Positions 14,496 through 24,336 are shown, counted from the first letter of the stretch. The stretch: DNA of 64,000 nt from AP-15 sp963797115 (GCA_963797115.1 CAWCOH010000001.1:3596001-3660000), one strand, 5' to 3'. Notes: a model not told the origin generated them from the letters alone. Program-made: numbers and translations.

Positions 14496-17162
14496 ATGAA
14501 AGTCGTCGTCGTCGAATTGCCGGCAAAGGCGAAAACCATTAACAAGTACCTTGGCGACGACTACAAAGTCGTTGCGAGCTACGGTCATGTTCGTGACCTG
14601 CCGGCAAAAGACGGCTCGGTCGTCCCCGACTCGGATTTTGCGATGTCGTGGGAAGTCGACGGCAAGGCCGAAAAACATGTGAAGACGATCGTCGAGGCGG
14701 TGCGCGGCGCCGACAGCCTGTTCCTCGCCACCGACCCGGACCGCGAGGGCGAAGCGATCTCCTGGCACGTGAACGAGGTGCTAAAGTCGCGCCGGGCGCT
14801 GAAGCATCTCGATGTGAAGCGAGTCGTGTTCAACGAAGTCACAAAAAACGCGGTGCTTGAGGCGTTTCGCCGGCCGCGCGACATCGATCATGAACTCGTC
14901 GAAGCCTATCTCGCCCGCCGCGCCCTCGATTATCTCGTCGGTTTCACATTGTCGCCGGTCCTGTGGCGCAAGCTCCCGGGCAGCCGCTCGGCCGGGCGCG
15001 TCCAGTCCGTCGCATTGCGCCTGGTCTGCGAGCGGGAAGCCGAGATCGAGGCGTTCAAGCCGCGCGAATACTGGACGATCGAAGTCGAGTTCCAAACCGA
15101 GGCGGGACAAAGCTTCACCGCACGGCTGACCCATCTGGACGGCAAGCGCCTCGACCGCTTCGATCTTGATACCGAGGCCAAGGCGCGCGCCGCCGCCGCC
15201 GCCATCCTGGGCGCTTCGGGCTTCGCCGTCAGCGAAATCGACAGCCGCCAGGTTCGCCGCAACCCGTTCCCGCCGTTTACCACCTCGACCTTGCAGCAGG
15301 AAGCCTCGCGCAAGCTGGGATTTGCGGCCAGCCGCACGATGCAGGTCGCCCAGCGCCTCTACGAGGGCATCGACCTTGCCGGCGAAGCGGTCGGACTGAT
15401 CACCTATATGCGGACTGATGGGGTCGCGATTGCGGGTGAGGCGATCGCCGCAGCCCGCCAGCTGATCGCCAGCCAGTTCGCACTGCGCGACCCGCGCTAC
15501 CTACCGGAGGCGCCGCGGGTCTATCGTAGTCCCGCCAAGAATGCCCAAGAGGCGCACGAGGCAATCCGACCAACCGATTTCGGACGCAGGCCGGATGATG
15601 TTGCCGGTTTTCTCGACCGCGATCAGCGCCGGCTCTATGAGCTGATCTGGAAGCGGGCGGTCGCGAGCCAGATGGCGTCCGCGCTGCTCGAGCAGGTCAC
15701 CGTCGACATTGCCGACCCGACGGGGCGATTGCGGTTGCGGGCGAACGGCTCGGTCGTGATCTTCGACGGGTTTCTGGCGCTCTACCAGGAGGACCGCGAC
15801 GACACCCCCGAAGAGGAGAGCGAAGGAGCTCGGCTCCCGGCGATGCGGCAGAGCGAACGGCTGGCACGCGGCGAAGTTGTGCCAGCTCAGCACTTCACGC
15901 AGCCGCCGCCGCGCTACACTGAGGCGAGTCTCGTCAAGAAGCTCGAGGAACTCGGCATCGGCCGTCCTTCGACTTACGCGTCGATCCTGCAGGTCCTGCA
16001 GGACCGCTCCTATGTCCGGTTGGATAAACGGCGTTTTGTGCCGGAGGATCGCGGGCGGCTGGTCACCGCGTTTTTGACAAGCTTTTTCGAGCGTTACGTC
16101 GAATATACCTTCACCGCCGACCTCGAAAACCAGCTTGACGACGTGTCGGGCGGCCGCACCGATTGGAAGGAGGTGCTGCGGAATTTCTGGCGGGATTTTT
16201 CGGCGGCGATCGACGGCACCAGGGAGCTGACGATCACCCAGGTGCTGGCCGCGCTAGATACCGAGCTCGGCCGTCATTTCTTCCCGGCCGATGGCTCCGG
16301 GCGCGATCCGCGCCTGTGTCCGGGCTGCGGAGCCGGTAGGCTCAGCATCAAGCTCGGGAAATTCGGCGCATTCATCGGCTGTTCCGACTATCCGAACTGC
16401 CGGTACACCCGGCCCCTGGCACTCGAAGGAGAGAGTGAGGAGAACACCGCTAGCGATACCCCCATCGGAACCGATCCGGCGAGCGGCTTGATGATCTCCC
16501 TCAAGAAGGGTCCTTACGGCCACTATGTCCAGCTTGGCCCCGACGGGCAGGATAAACCGAAGCGGGTCGCCCTCCCGAGGCCGCTGAAGCTGGCCGACAT
16601 CAATGTAGAGACCGCACTGCGTCTGTTAGCGCTGCCGCGCGAGCTGGGACGACACCCCGAGACCCATGAGCCGATCATTGCCGGCATCGGCCGCTTTGGC
16701 TCCTACATCAAGCACGGGACGATCTTCAAATCCCTCGCCCAAGATGATGACGTGCTGACCATCGGCCTAAACCGCGCCGTCGTTTTGCTTGCAGAACCGT
16801 CAGGAGAGCGACGGCGCGGGCCGCAGCTCGTGCGCGAGCTCGGCCAGCACCCCGATGGCGGCGCGATCGGTCTGTACCGAGGGCGTTATGGGCCCTATGT
16901 CAGCCATGACAGAATCTTCGCGTCGCTGCCCAAAGCCGCCGACGCGGACACTTTTTCGCTTGAGCAGGCGGTCCTCCTGCTCGCGGCACAGCGCCAGAAA
17001 GCTAAGGGCCAAAAGCGCAAGTCCAGCAAAGTCGTGGTGACACCTGCGAAGCCGCGAAGGGTCGCAAAGGCGGCGGGCACGCGAGATCGCGCGACGACCA
17101 GCGCAGCAAAAAAGACCGGCGCAAAAAAGTCCCTGTCTCGATCGAGCGCTCAGCCGCACTAG
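14496..17162 (+). CDS. topA: DNA topoisomerase I
   Basis: An 888-residue type IA topoisomerase that relaxes negative supercoils. The N-terminal TOPRIM begins KVVVVELPAKAKTINKYLG and includes LFLATDPDREGEAISWH (metal-binding acidic cluster). The catalytic tyrosine is in VGLITYMRTDG near residue 307. RPSTYASILQVLQDR is the domain IV block. One four-cysteine zinc-ribbon repeat follows (CPGCG...CSDYPNC, near 607-632), then Toprim_Crpt repeats and a lysine/alanine-rich tail. ATG 14496 is preceded by an in-frame TTG. rnr begins directly after its stop. Confidence 0.97.
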   Translation: MKVVVVELPAKAKTINKYLGDDYKVVASYGHVRDLPAKDGSVVPDSDFAMSWEVDGKAEKHVKTIVEAVRGADSLFLATDPDREGEAISWHVNEVLKSRRALKHLDVKRVVFNEVTKNAVLEAFRRPRDIDHELVEAYLARRALDYLVGFTLSPVLWRKLPGSRSAGRVQSVALRLVCEREAEIEAFKPREYWTIEVEFQTEAGQSFTARLTHLDGKRLDRFDLDTEAKARAAAAAILGASGFAVSEIDSRQVRRNPFPPFTTSTLQQEASRKLGFAASRTMQVAQRLYEGIDLAGEAVGLITYMRTDGVAIAGEAIAAARQLIASQFALRDPRYLPEAPRVYRSPAKNAQEAHEAIRPTDFGRRPDDVAGFLDRDQRRLYELIWKRAVASQMASALLEQVTVDIADPTGRLRLRANGSVVIFDGFLALYQEDRDDTPEEESEGARLPAMRQSERLARGEVVPAQHFTQPPPRYTEASLVKKLEELGIGRPSTYASILQVLQDRSYVRLDKRRFVPEDRGRLVTAFLTSFFERYVEYTFTADLENQLDDVSGGRTDWKEVLRNFWRDFSAAIDGTRELTITQVLAALDTELGRHFFPADGSGRDPRLCPGCGAGRLSIKLGKFGAFIGCSDYPNCRYTRPLALEGESEENTASDTPIGTDPASGLMISLKKGPYGHYVQLGPDGQDKPKRVALPRPLKLADINVETALRLLALPRELGRHPETHEPIIAGIGRFGSYIKHGTIFKSLAQDDDVLTIGLNRAVVLLAEPSGERRRGPQLVRELGQHPDGGAIGLYRGRYGPYVSHDRIFASLPKAADADTFSLEQAVLLLAAQRQKAKGQKRKSSKVVVTPAKPRRVAKAAGTRDRATTSAAKKTGAKKSLSRSSAQPH

Positions 17163-19292
17163 ATGGCGAGGTCAGGCCGGAGAGTCTCAGCCAGGAAAGA
17201 CCGCGGCGGATTTTCTTCGATCGAGCGCACCAGGCCTGTGATCCGCAGTGGGAGACAACCGCACCCCCCGGCGCCACTCCAGCGCGAGGTCATCGTCGTC
17301 GAACGGCTCGGCAGCGATGAGGACGGCGTGCCGCTCGTGCGCCCGCTCACCTGGCCGAAATCGGATGTGGCGCCGGTGTTGCGTCTCGTCGAGACCGGAC
17401 TGATTGAGCCGTTCCCGATCGGTGCCCACGCCGCGGCGCGGCTGGTCCAGGGCGAGACCGGTGAGATCGAAGCTCGGATCATCCGGGTGCTGGACCCGCC
17501 GAATAGCAGGATCGTCGGCGTCTTTCGCCGCGGCGCCGACCGCGGCAACGTGGTGCCAGTCGACCGCCGAAACCGCGCCGAGTACCGAGTGATGGAGCGG
17601 GATGCCGGCGGCGCCCGCGACGGCGAGTTGGTCATCGTCGAGGAATCTGCGACCGCAAAAGTCCGCTTTCCACGCGCCCGCGTCATCGAAAGGCTCGGAC
17701 ACTCATCGGACGCCGGCGTGATAAGTCTGCTGGCCATCGCGAGCTATGACATTCCGACCGAATTCCCGATGGCGGCCATCGCCGAAGCCGAGGCGGCCAG
17801 GCCGGCGCCGTTAGCCGGTCGAGCTGATTTGCGCGATATCTCGCTGGTCACGATCGACGGCAGCGATGCTCGCGACTACGACGACGCAGTTTGGGCCGAG
17901 CCGGATACCGACCCTGGGAATCACGGCGGCTGGCATCTCGTCGTGGCGATAGCCGACGTCGCCTGGTATGTACGCCCCGGCACTGCGCTCGACCGCGAAG
18001 CCATGCGGCGCGGCAACTCGGTCTATTTCCCCGACCGCGTCGTCCCCATGCTGCCTGAGGCGCTATCGAATGAGCTCTGCTCGCTTAAGCCCGGCGCCGA
18101 CCGCCCCTGCCTGGCCGTCCACCTGTGGATCGACGCCACCGGCCGTAAGCGGGGACACCGGTTCGAGCGGGGAATGATGCGGTCGGCCGGACGGCTCACC
18201 TATGAAGAGATCCAAGCCGCACATGAAGGCCGTCATGCATCTTCATTGCCCCCGGAGAGGTTGACCGCGCTTTATGGGGCGTTCGCGGCGCTCGCGCAGG
18301 CGCGGGCCGAGCGCGGCGCCCTCGATCTGAAGATCAGCGAGCATCGCGTAGTGCTCGACGGCGAACAGCGGCCGGCCGGGATCATTCCCGTGGCTCGCCT
18401 CGAAAGCCATGGGCTGATCGAGGAATTCATGGTCTTGGCGAACGTCGCCACCGCGGAGGAGTTGGAGGCGCGGCGGCAACCCTGTATGTACCGTGTTCAC
18501 GACGCGCCTGACCCGGAGAAGGTTGAGGAGTTGCGTGCCTTGCTTGCCGAAAGCAACATCGTCGGGCAGGGCTTTGCCAAAGGGCAAGCGCTGAAGCCTG
18601 AGCTGTTCAATCGGTTACTGCGGCGAGTTGCCGCGATGCCGGCAGCCGCTCTCGTCAACGAGATGGTGCTCCGCTGCCAGGCGCAGGCCGTCTACAGCCC
18701 AAGCAATATCGGTCATTTCGGCCTGGCTTTGCGCCGGTATGCCCATTTCACCTCGCCGATCCGCCGATATGCTGACCTAATCGTGCATCGGGCGCTGATC
18801 GGAGGCGTCAACGCCGCCGGATACGACCTGGATGTGGGCGCGCCGTCGAATGTGGACCGCGACGAGCTGGCAGCCGTCGCAGAACATATCTCGACGACCG
18901 AGCGTCGTGCGGCCGCGGCCGAGCGCGCCGCGATCGAGCGCTATCGCGCAACGCTCCTCGCCCGATCGGTCGGCAGCGTCTTTACCGGGCACATCAGCGG
19001 CGTCGCCGAGTTCGGCCTATTCGTCACCTCGGCAGAGAATGGAGCTGACGGGCTCGTTCCGATATCGACCTTGCCGGACGACTACTACCAGTGCGACCGA
19101 AGTAGACGGCGGCTGGTCGGCCGGCGGTCGGGTCGGGTCTTTCGGATCGGCGATGAGGTCTCGATCCGACTGGTGGAGGCGGACGGGATCGGCGGCCGCA
19201 TCGTCTTTCATATCGAAGAGGGTGGAACGACGAACCGCATCGGGCAGCGTCGCCACCGAGCCAACCACCATCGGCCCAGGCGGTACCGTTGA
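17163..19292 (+). CDS. rnr: Ribonuclease R, apparently lacking the N-terminal helix-turn-helix domain
   Basis: A 709-residue 3'-5' exoribonuclease of the RNB family, which degrades structured RNA. The catalytic metal site is TIDGSDARDYDDAVWAE (near residues 232-248). SNIGHFGLALRRYAHFTSPIRRYADLIVHR is the conserved C-terminal RNB block, and an S1 domain follows (VGSVFTGHISGVAEFGLFV). The first 40 residues are basic and do not match the winged-helix domain usually found at the N-terminus of alphaproteobacterial RNase R. ATG 17163 abuts the topA stop with no gap. Confidence 0.95.
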   Translation: MARSGRRVSARKDRGGFSSIERTRPVIRSGRQPHPPAPLQREVIVVERLGSDEDGVPLVRPLTWPKSDVAPVLRLVETGLIEPFPIGAHAAARLVQGETGEIEARIIRVLDPPNSRIVGVFRRGADRGNVVPVDRRNRAEYRVMERDAGGARDGELVIVEESATAKVRFPRARVIERLGHSSDAGVISLLAIASYDIPTEFPMAAIAEAEAARPAPLAGRADLRDISLVTIDGSDARDYDDAVWAEPDTDPGNHGGWHLVVAIADVAWYVRPGTALDREAMRRGNSVYFPDRVVPMLPEALSNELCSLKPGADRPCLAVHLWIDATGRKRGHRFERGMMRSAGRLTYEEIQAAHEGRHASSLPPERLTALYGAFAALAQARAERGALDLKISEHRVVLDGEQRPAGIIPVARLESHGLIEEFMVLANVATAEELEARRQPCMYRVHDAPDPEKVEELRALLAESNIVGQGFAKGQALKPELFNRLLRRVAAMPAAALVNEMVLRCQAQAVYSPSNIGHFGLALRRYAHFTSPIRRYADLIVHRALIGGVNAAGYDLDVGAPSNVDRDELAAVAEHISTTERRAAAAERAAIERYRATLLARSVGSVFTGHISGVAEFGLFVTSAENGADGLVPISTLPDDYYQCDRSRRRLVGRRSGRVFRIGDEVSIRLVEADGIGGRIVFHIEEGGTTNRIGQRRHRANHHRPRRYR

Positions 19293-19411
19293 TTGCCGCG
19301 CGCAGGCGATCTAGTGTGCTGATAGCAGTCGAGGGACAGTTCCGTGGTGGCCGCGGACGGTTGGGCTCGCTGCGGCGGGGGGAGTCCGCGCGTTTTCCTC
19401 TTCTGGAGTCG

Positions 19412-21055
19412 ATGCCGTTGTCGTTGCGTCGGGCCGCTGATCTCGCCCGGGCGAGCAGCCTCGCCTTTGTCATTGCACTCGCCGCATGCGCGGCACATCA
19501 GGCGCTGCCGAACGATCCGGCGGGGCGGCTATTCGCCCGCAGCCTCGACGAGATCACCGACCTCTACATTACGCCGGTGTCGAGCCGAAAACTCATTCTC
19601 GCCGGAGCCGCACGCTTCTCCCGCCTTGACAGTAAGTTCTCTGTTACCGAGACGCCGGGCCCGGAGGGCAGAACACAGATCGTCGTGAACTATGAGGGCC
19701 GGGAAGTTGCCGTGTATCCGGCGCCAAGCAGCGACGATCCCCACGCTTGGGGCGCGTTAATGGGTCGGATGATCGCCGCTGCCAAGGCGGCGTCGCCAAC
19801 CCTCGCAACGCTTTCGGAAGACCAGATCGACAAGGTCTTGTTCGACGGCATGACTGGTGCCCTCGACCGTTTTTCGCGTTATGCACCGCCTGAGATCGCG
19901 CGTGATCAGCGTGCCGCCCGAGACGGCTTTGGCGGGATCGGAATAACTCTCGACGTCTCCGGCGCGGAATTCCGGATCACCCAGGTCACACCGGGTGGGC
20001 CCGCAGATCGCGCTGGCATTCGGCCCGACGACACGCTGGTCGCGGTTGACGGGGGCGCGATGGCCGGTCGCTCGCAGAGCGAGGTAATTCACCTACTTCG
20101 TGGCCCGATCTCGAGCCCGCTCGAGCTGACCGTGTATCGTCCCAGTCTGGGCCAGAGGCGGAGCTTCCGTCTCCAACGCGCGCTCGTCATCATTCCTACC
20201 GTGACGATATTACGAGACGGCGGGATCGCGATCTTTCAGATTGCGAGCTTCAATCAGAACACGACGCAGCAGATCGTCGAGGATCTGCGCCGGTTGGAGC
20301 GTGAGATCGGTTCGCGCCCGAGCGGAATCGTCCTCGACCTGCGCGGCAACCCAGGCGGCCTGCTCGATCAGGCCGTCAGCCTCACGGATGTCTTTATTTC
20401 TAAGGGACCGATCGTGTCGACGGTCGGGCGTCATCCAGCGAGCCATCAGTTCTTCGAGGCGTCTGGTGCCGGCATGGTGCCACAGATACCGATCGTGGTG
20501 CTGATCAATGGCGCCTCTGCCTCGTCAGCCGAGATCGTCGCCGCCGCGCTTCAGGATGTCGGACGGGCGGTCGTCATCGGTAGCACCTCGTATGGAAAGG
20601 GCACGGTGCAAACCGTCCTGCGCCTGCCGAATGAAGGTGAGCTGACGCTGACCTGGGCCCAGCTCGTTGCCCCATCCGGATACTTTCTGCACGAACACGG
20701 CGTGGTTCCGACCATTTGCACAAGCGATCTCGGAGATGACGACAATGCCGTTCAAATCGCCTTGCAACGCACCAATGTTGGGGCACAGCTGATGCAGAGG
20801 TCACGAGCTTCGCTCGACGAAAGCGCGTGGTCTCAACTCAGGCATGCATGTCCGGCGCGGCAGGGCGATCATGAGATCGACGTCAAGGTCGCGAAGCGGC
20901 TCCTCGCCGATCCGGCACTCTACAGCCAGGCGGTGCACGCCATCGCAGCGACCCCGTATGTAGCCTCTGCTCCGCTCGCGGCAGCGGCTGCACCGGCCGA
21001 GCCTGCCTTGACAGGGGCCGGCGGATCGCTATTTTCCAATCCGTCTCATCCCTAA
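19412..21055 (+). CDS. S41-family carboxy-terminal processing protease (CtpA-like lipoprotein)
   Basis: A 547-residue periplasmic protease. The N-terminus has a basic region, a hydrophobic stretch and a lipobox (LAAC), indicating a lipoprotein. A PDZ domain follows (GGIGITLDVSG... PADRAGIRPDDTLVAVDG), then the S41 core with LRGNPGGLLDQAV, the catalytic serine in INGASASSAEIVAAALQD and the lysine in GSTSYGKGTVQT. The C-terminal 100 residues are less conserved and end in an alanine-rich tail. ATG 19412 is preferred over the in-frame TTG at 19289, because the extra residues would precede the signal peptide. Confidence 0.9.
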   Translation: MPLSLRRAADLARASSLAFVIALAACAAHQALPNDPAGRLFARSLDEITDLYITPVSSRKLILAGAARFSRLDSKFSVTETPGPEGRTQIVVNYEGREVAVYPAPSSDDPHAWGALMGRMIAAAKAASPTLATLSEDQIDKVLFDGMTGALDRFSRYAPPEIARDQRAARDGFGGIGITLDVSGAEFRITQVTPGGPADRAGIRPDDTLVAVDGGAMAGRSQSEVIHLLRGPISSPLELTVYRPSLGQRRSFRLQRALVIIPTVTILRDGGIAIFQIASFNQNTTQQIVEDLRRLEREIGSRPSGIVLDLRGNPGGLLDQAVSLTDVFISKGPIVSTVGRHPASHQFFEASGAGMVPQIPIVVLINGASASSAEIVAAALQDVGRAVVIGSTSYGKGTVQTVLRLPNEGELTLTWAQLVAPSGYFLHEHGVVPTICTSDLGDDDNAVQIALQRTNVGAQLMQRSRASLDESAWSQLRHACPARQGDHEIDVKVAKRLLADPALYSQAVHAIAATPYVASAPLAAAAAPAEPALTGAGGSLFSNPSHP

Positions 21056-21072
21056 CCCGCCGGATTCATTTC

Positions 21073-21240
21073 ATGGCCAAGACGAACACTGTCCTGATAA
21101 AGCTGGTCAGCAGCGCCGACACCGGCTTCTATTACGTCACGAAGAAGAATCCGCGGACGAAGACCACCAAGCTCGAGCTCAAAAAGTTCGACCCTATCGT
21201 CCGCAAACACGTCGTATTTAAAGAAGCCAAGATTAAATAA
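21073..21240 (+). CDS. rpmG: 50S ribosomal protein L33
   Basis: A 55-residue L33 (bL33) of the large ribosomal subunit: MAKTNTVLIKLVSSADTGFY, then VTKKNPRTKTTKLELKKFDP and the C-terminal RKHVVFKEAKIK. The cysteine pairs of zinc-binding L33 variants are absent, so this is the C-minus type. It lies 17 bp after the S41 protease gene and is followed by a hairpin at 21324-21344. Confidence 0.97.
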   Translation: MAKTNTVLIKLVSSADTGFYYVTKKNPRTKTTKLELKKFDPIVRKHVVFKEAKIK

Positions 21241-21323
21241 ATTTAACAAATTGCAGTCAGCCGCCGAAAGCACTTTGCGAGAAGATCCTGGGTTCGTAGC
21301 ATCCTCTTCGCGACGGTGCAAAC

Positions 21324-21344
21324 AGGCCGTATCCTTTACGGCCT
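21324..21344 (+). terminator. Candidate terminator hairpin after rpmG
   Basis: AGGCCGTA (21324-21331), a 5-nt loop, then TACGGCCT (21337-21344) form a perfect 8-bp stem between rpmG and the convergent EAL gene. The T-rich stretch follows 7 nt later (TTTTATT), so it is not an ideal intrinsic terminator for the plus strand. Confidence 0.45.
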
Positions 21345-21353
21345 CGGACGATT

Positions 21354-22199
21354 TTATTCGAAATTGCCGAGAGGATGGCGCTGAGCCCGACCAATCACGT
21401 CCCGGATTTCTGAGCTTGCGTGCGCGTGGCTGAAAAAGAAACCCTGCACCTCAGTGCAGCGCTCCGCTCTGAGTCCATCGACCTCGGAACGGGTTTCAGC
21501 CCCCTCCGCGGTTGTTGCGATGCCAAGCTTGGTGCCATGCTGGATAATCGCGCGAATGAACCTTGCGTGATCGGCTCGTTCAGGAAAACCGCTTATAAAG
21601 GACCTATCGATTTTGATCTTGTCGAAGGCAAAATCATGCAGCCGATAGAACGAGGAATGCCCAACGCCGAAATCATCAATCGAGAGGAGCACGCCCAGGC
21701 AGCGAAGCTGGTGCAGCGTTCGCAAAAAAGCGTTGTCTGGTAGGGGCTGGATTGTCTCCGCGACTTCCAGTTCGAGGCGACTGGGGTCGAGGTTTGCGGT
21801 CGCCAAGGCGTCATGCACGACTTGGGCAAGGTCGCCAGCGAGAAATTGAGCAGCAGAAACATTGACCGCCACCCGGGTTCCGCCTGGCCAGGTCGCGGCC
21901 TCGGCCAGCGCTGCGTGCAATACCCACTTCCCAAGGCGCGGCATAAACCCGAACTCCTCGACAAGACCGACGAACTCTCCGGGTAGGATTACGCCGCATG
22001 AGGGGTGGTTCCAGCGCAACAGAGCCTCACAGGTATTAATCCGACCAGTATCCAGATCGATCATCGGCTGATAGACAAGCGAAAACTCCGCGTCGGAAAG
22101 CGCTCTGGCCATTTCCGAGGGGGAAATGCGCGGCACCACCGACGACTGGCCTCCCCCGCATTCCCTACCAGCCGCGCCGTTTCTCGCAGTCGTGTTCAT
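21354..22199 (-). CDS. EAL-domain c-di-GMP phosphodiesterase
   Basis: A 281-residue stand-alone EAL protein predicted to hydrolyse c-di-GMP to pGpG. The catalytic set looks complete: EALLRW (EAL motif, near residue 58), NVSAAQF, the glutamate in LELEVAET, the DDFGVGHSS loop, KIDRSF, AEGAET and VQGFFFS. Slight departures (AEGAET for AEGVET, FFFS for YLFS) should not remove metal ligands. No sensory domain precedes it. It lies downstream of divK-pleD on the same strand, separated from pleD by about 220 bp, which suggests linked turnover of the same messenger. Confidence 0.9.
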   Translation of the reverse strand: MNTTARNGAAGRECGGGQSSVVPRISPSEMARALSDAEFSLVYQPMIDLDTGRINTCEALLRWNHPSCGVILPGEFVGLVEEFGFMPRLGKWVLHAALAEAATWPGGTRVAVNVSAAQFLAGDLAQVVHDALATANLDPSRLELEVAETIQPLPDNAFLRTLHQLRCLGVLLSIDDFGVGHSSFYRLHDFAFDKIKIDRSFISGFPERADHARFIRAIIQHGTKLGIATTAEGAETRSEVDGLRAERCTEVQGFFFSHAHASSEIRDVIGRAQRHPLGNFE

Positions 22200-22419
22200 A
22201 AGGGCCCGAGCAGCCGAGAGATCTGGTTAAAATACGTTATTGTAGGACGCGAACCGTCATTGAGGCGTCAGATAAGTGTCCGCTACTCGCGGGATTGGGT
22301 GCTGGCGCCGGCCGTGGCCCACGCAAGACGCGCCTCACCAGAGGGAGCGCCATTTGGCAGCAGACGAAAAACGGACGGGATCGAGCCCGTTCAGCTTGGT
22401 CTCGTTTTTGGGCTACCAA

Positions 22420-23886
22420 TCACCGGTCAATTTCGGTTCGGCCCTGAGTGCCGCCCTGAGTGCCCCTTGGGCCCATCGTTTCATCGTTTCTCTGGGCAAG
22501 AGAAGCCAAGACATTCGGCGGCAACTCTGCCACACGGGTGACTACGCGATTACGTCCGGCTGTCTTGGCAGCATAAAGAGCGTCGTCGGCACGCTTCAAC
22601 AGCCGCTCGCGGCAATCACCGTCTCCGGCAGCCGCGGTAACGCCGATGCTGACCGTCACCGCAACCTTCACGCTGCCCGCCCCAACAATAAACGGCTGCC
22701 TCGCGACCGCCGAGCGCAACCGTTCGGCGACTGCTGTCGCTATGGTGCTGTCGGTGTCAGGCATAACTACGACAAATTCCTCGCCGCCCAATCGCGCGAC
22801 CAGATCAACACTTCGGACGCTGCTCATTGTTCGGCTGGCAAGTTCGCGCAGCGCATCATCTCCCGCAGCATGGCCATAGGTATCGTTGACCTGCTTGAAA
22901 TGGTCGATGTCAAACAGCAAAATCGCCGCATTTACATGGTCATGGTTAACTCGACCGATCAGCTCGTCGAGGTGCGCAATGAGATATCGTCGGTTGTAGA
23001 GCCCGGTTAACTCATCAGTCAGAGCGAGAGAAAGGCTGCGCTGGTAGTTTTCTTCCAACCGGTCCTGGAGCCTCTTGCGGCGTATCTGGGTGCCGGTACG
23101 GGCCAGTAATTCGTTCTGATCCACCGGGCGAATGAGATAATCGTTGGCGCCAAGATCGAGACCCTTGGCGAGACGGTGCAGATCGCTTTCGTCGGCGATG
23201 AGCAGGATTGGCAACTGACGGAATATTTCGCTCGCCCGGCACTGCGTAACCAGGAGCAACGGATCGCCGCTCGGTGTCGATAAGCTCGCGATAACTAGAT
23301 CGGTGTCGCTATCAAGCTGTCGTTGTACTTCCGCACAACTTTGACAGATCACCAGCTGCGCGGTCGGCCGCAAGATCTTGGCCATTCTGGCGGCGGCAAA
23401 CTGATCTTCCTCGATCAGGACGATCCGCGCCGGTCCGGAATCTTCGGCCAAAGCTGTATCGCGGCCGCCGAAACGGCCGCAAATCCCTTCGCGCACGCGC
23501 CATTCTTCCATCATACGCTTCAGTCGGGCGAGCGAACGGACGCGAGCGAATAGCGCGGTATCGTCAACGGGCTTGGTCAGGAAGTCATCGGCGCCGACCT
23601 CAAGACCGCGCAGGCGGTTGGCGACGTCAGACAGCGCGGTCACCATGACCACCGGAACGTCGGCGGTTCGGGGATTAGCCTTGAGCCGGCGGCACACCTC
23701 GAAGCCGTCCATCCGCGGCATCATCACGTCGAGAAGGATCACGTCCGGCAGTTCGCTGTCGGCGATCTCCAAAGCGCTACGCCCGTTATACGCCGTTAGG
23801 ACGTCGAAATATTCGCTCGAAAGCTTGGCCTCAAGCAACTTTACATTGACCTCGACATCATCGACAACCAGCACTCGAGCAGACAT
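22420..23886 (-). CDS. pleD: PleD-type response regulator diguanylate cyclase (REC-REC-GGDEF)
   Basis: A 488-residue protein. REC1 has phospho-acceptor D53 (DVILLDVMMP) and the lysine in FLTKPV. REC2 (about residues 150-270) lacks the acceptor Asp (DLVIASLS) and ends GANDYLIRPV. The GGDEF domain has the active GGEEF and upstream RSVD inhibitory site at the normal spacing. It follows divK with a 39-nt gap, the arrangement known from Caulobacter, where DivK and PleD act in cell-pole development. The C-terminal tail contains a GTQGGTQG duplication arising from a short DNA repeat. It is a paralogue of the protein encoded at 8032-9549. Confidence 0.95.
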   Translation of the reverse strand: MSARVLVVDDVEVNVKLLEAKLSSEYFDVLTAYNGRSALEIADSELPDVILLDVMMPRMDGFEVCRRLKANPRTADVPVVMVTALSDVANRLRGLEVGADDFLTKPVDDTALFARVRSLARLKRMMEEWRVREGICGRFGGRDTALAEDSGPARIVLIEEDQFAAARMAKILRPTAQLVICQSCAEVQRQLDSDTDLVIASLSTPSGDPLLLVTQCRASEIFRQLPILLIADESDLHRLAKGLDLGANDYLIRPVDQNELLARTGTQIRRKRLQDRLEENYQRSLSLALTDELTGLYNRRYLIAHLDELIGRVNHDHVNAAILLFDIDHFKQVNDTYGHAAGDDALRELASRTMSSVRSVDLVARLGGEEFVVVMPDTDSTIATAVAERLRSAVARQPFIVGAGSVKVAVTVSIGVTAAAGDGDCRERLLKRADDALYAAKTAGRNRVVTRVAELPPNVLASLAQRNDETMGPRGTQGGTQGRTEIDR

Positions 23887-23925
23887 GAGCTATTCGCTTG
23901 CACCAAAGGAGGGAAAGCGCCCCTC

Positions 23926-24336
23926 TCAGGAGAGGAACCGCTCGACAGTTCGCAGGAAGCTCCCTACCGAGATCGGCTTCGAGATATAAGCTTCGCAACC
24001 GCCTCCACGGATCTTCTCCTCGTCACCTTTCATTGCAAAAGAGGTTACCGCGATGATGGGAATCATTCGCAGATCATCGTCTTTCTTAATCCGTTGCATT
24101 ACCTCCAGTCCCGATATCTCGGGAAGCTGAATATCCATCAAGATCAGATCGGGGCGGTGTTGCCGGATCAGGGCGATCGCCTCGGCGCCGTCCTTGGTCT
24201 GCAATGTACCATAGCCGTGCGCCACGAGCAGATCGTTGAAGAGCTTCATATTGAGGTCGTTATCCTCGACGATCAAGACCTTCTTCTGCGCGGGCGGATT
24301 GAGCGTCCCGTTCAATTTCGAAATTTCGATCGTCAT
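23926..24336 (-). CDS. divK: Single-domain response regulator DivK
   Basis: A 136-residue receiver-only protein. The DivK hallmark KKVLIVEDNDLNMKLFNDLL...HGY is present, with the phospho-acceptor at about D68 (LILMDIQLPEISGLEV), and the conserved Thr/Ser (AVTSFAMKGDE) and Lys (YISKPI). In Caulobacter DivK controls the PleC/DivJ kinases and the CckA-CtrA cell-cycle pathway. The first 17 residues precede the usual DivK start, so a shorter form is possible. It is first in a divK-pleD operon and divergent from the sugar kinase gene. Confidence 0.94.
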   Translation of the reverse strand: MTIEISKLNGTLNPPAQKKVLIVEDNDLNMKLFNDLLVAHGYGTLQTKDGAEAIALIRQHRPDLILMDIQLPEISGLEVMQRIKKDDDLRMIPIIAVTSFAMKGDEEKIRGGGCEAYISKPISVGSFLRTVERFLS

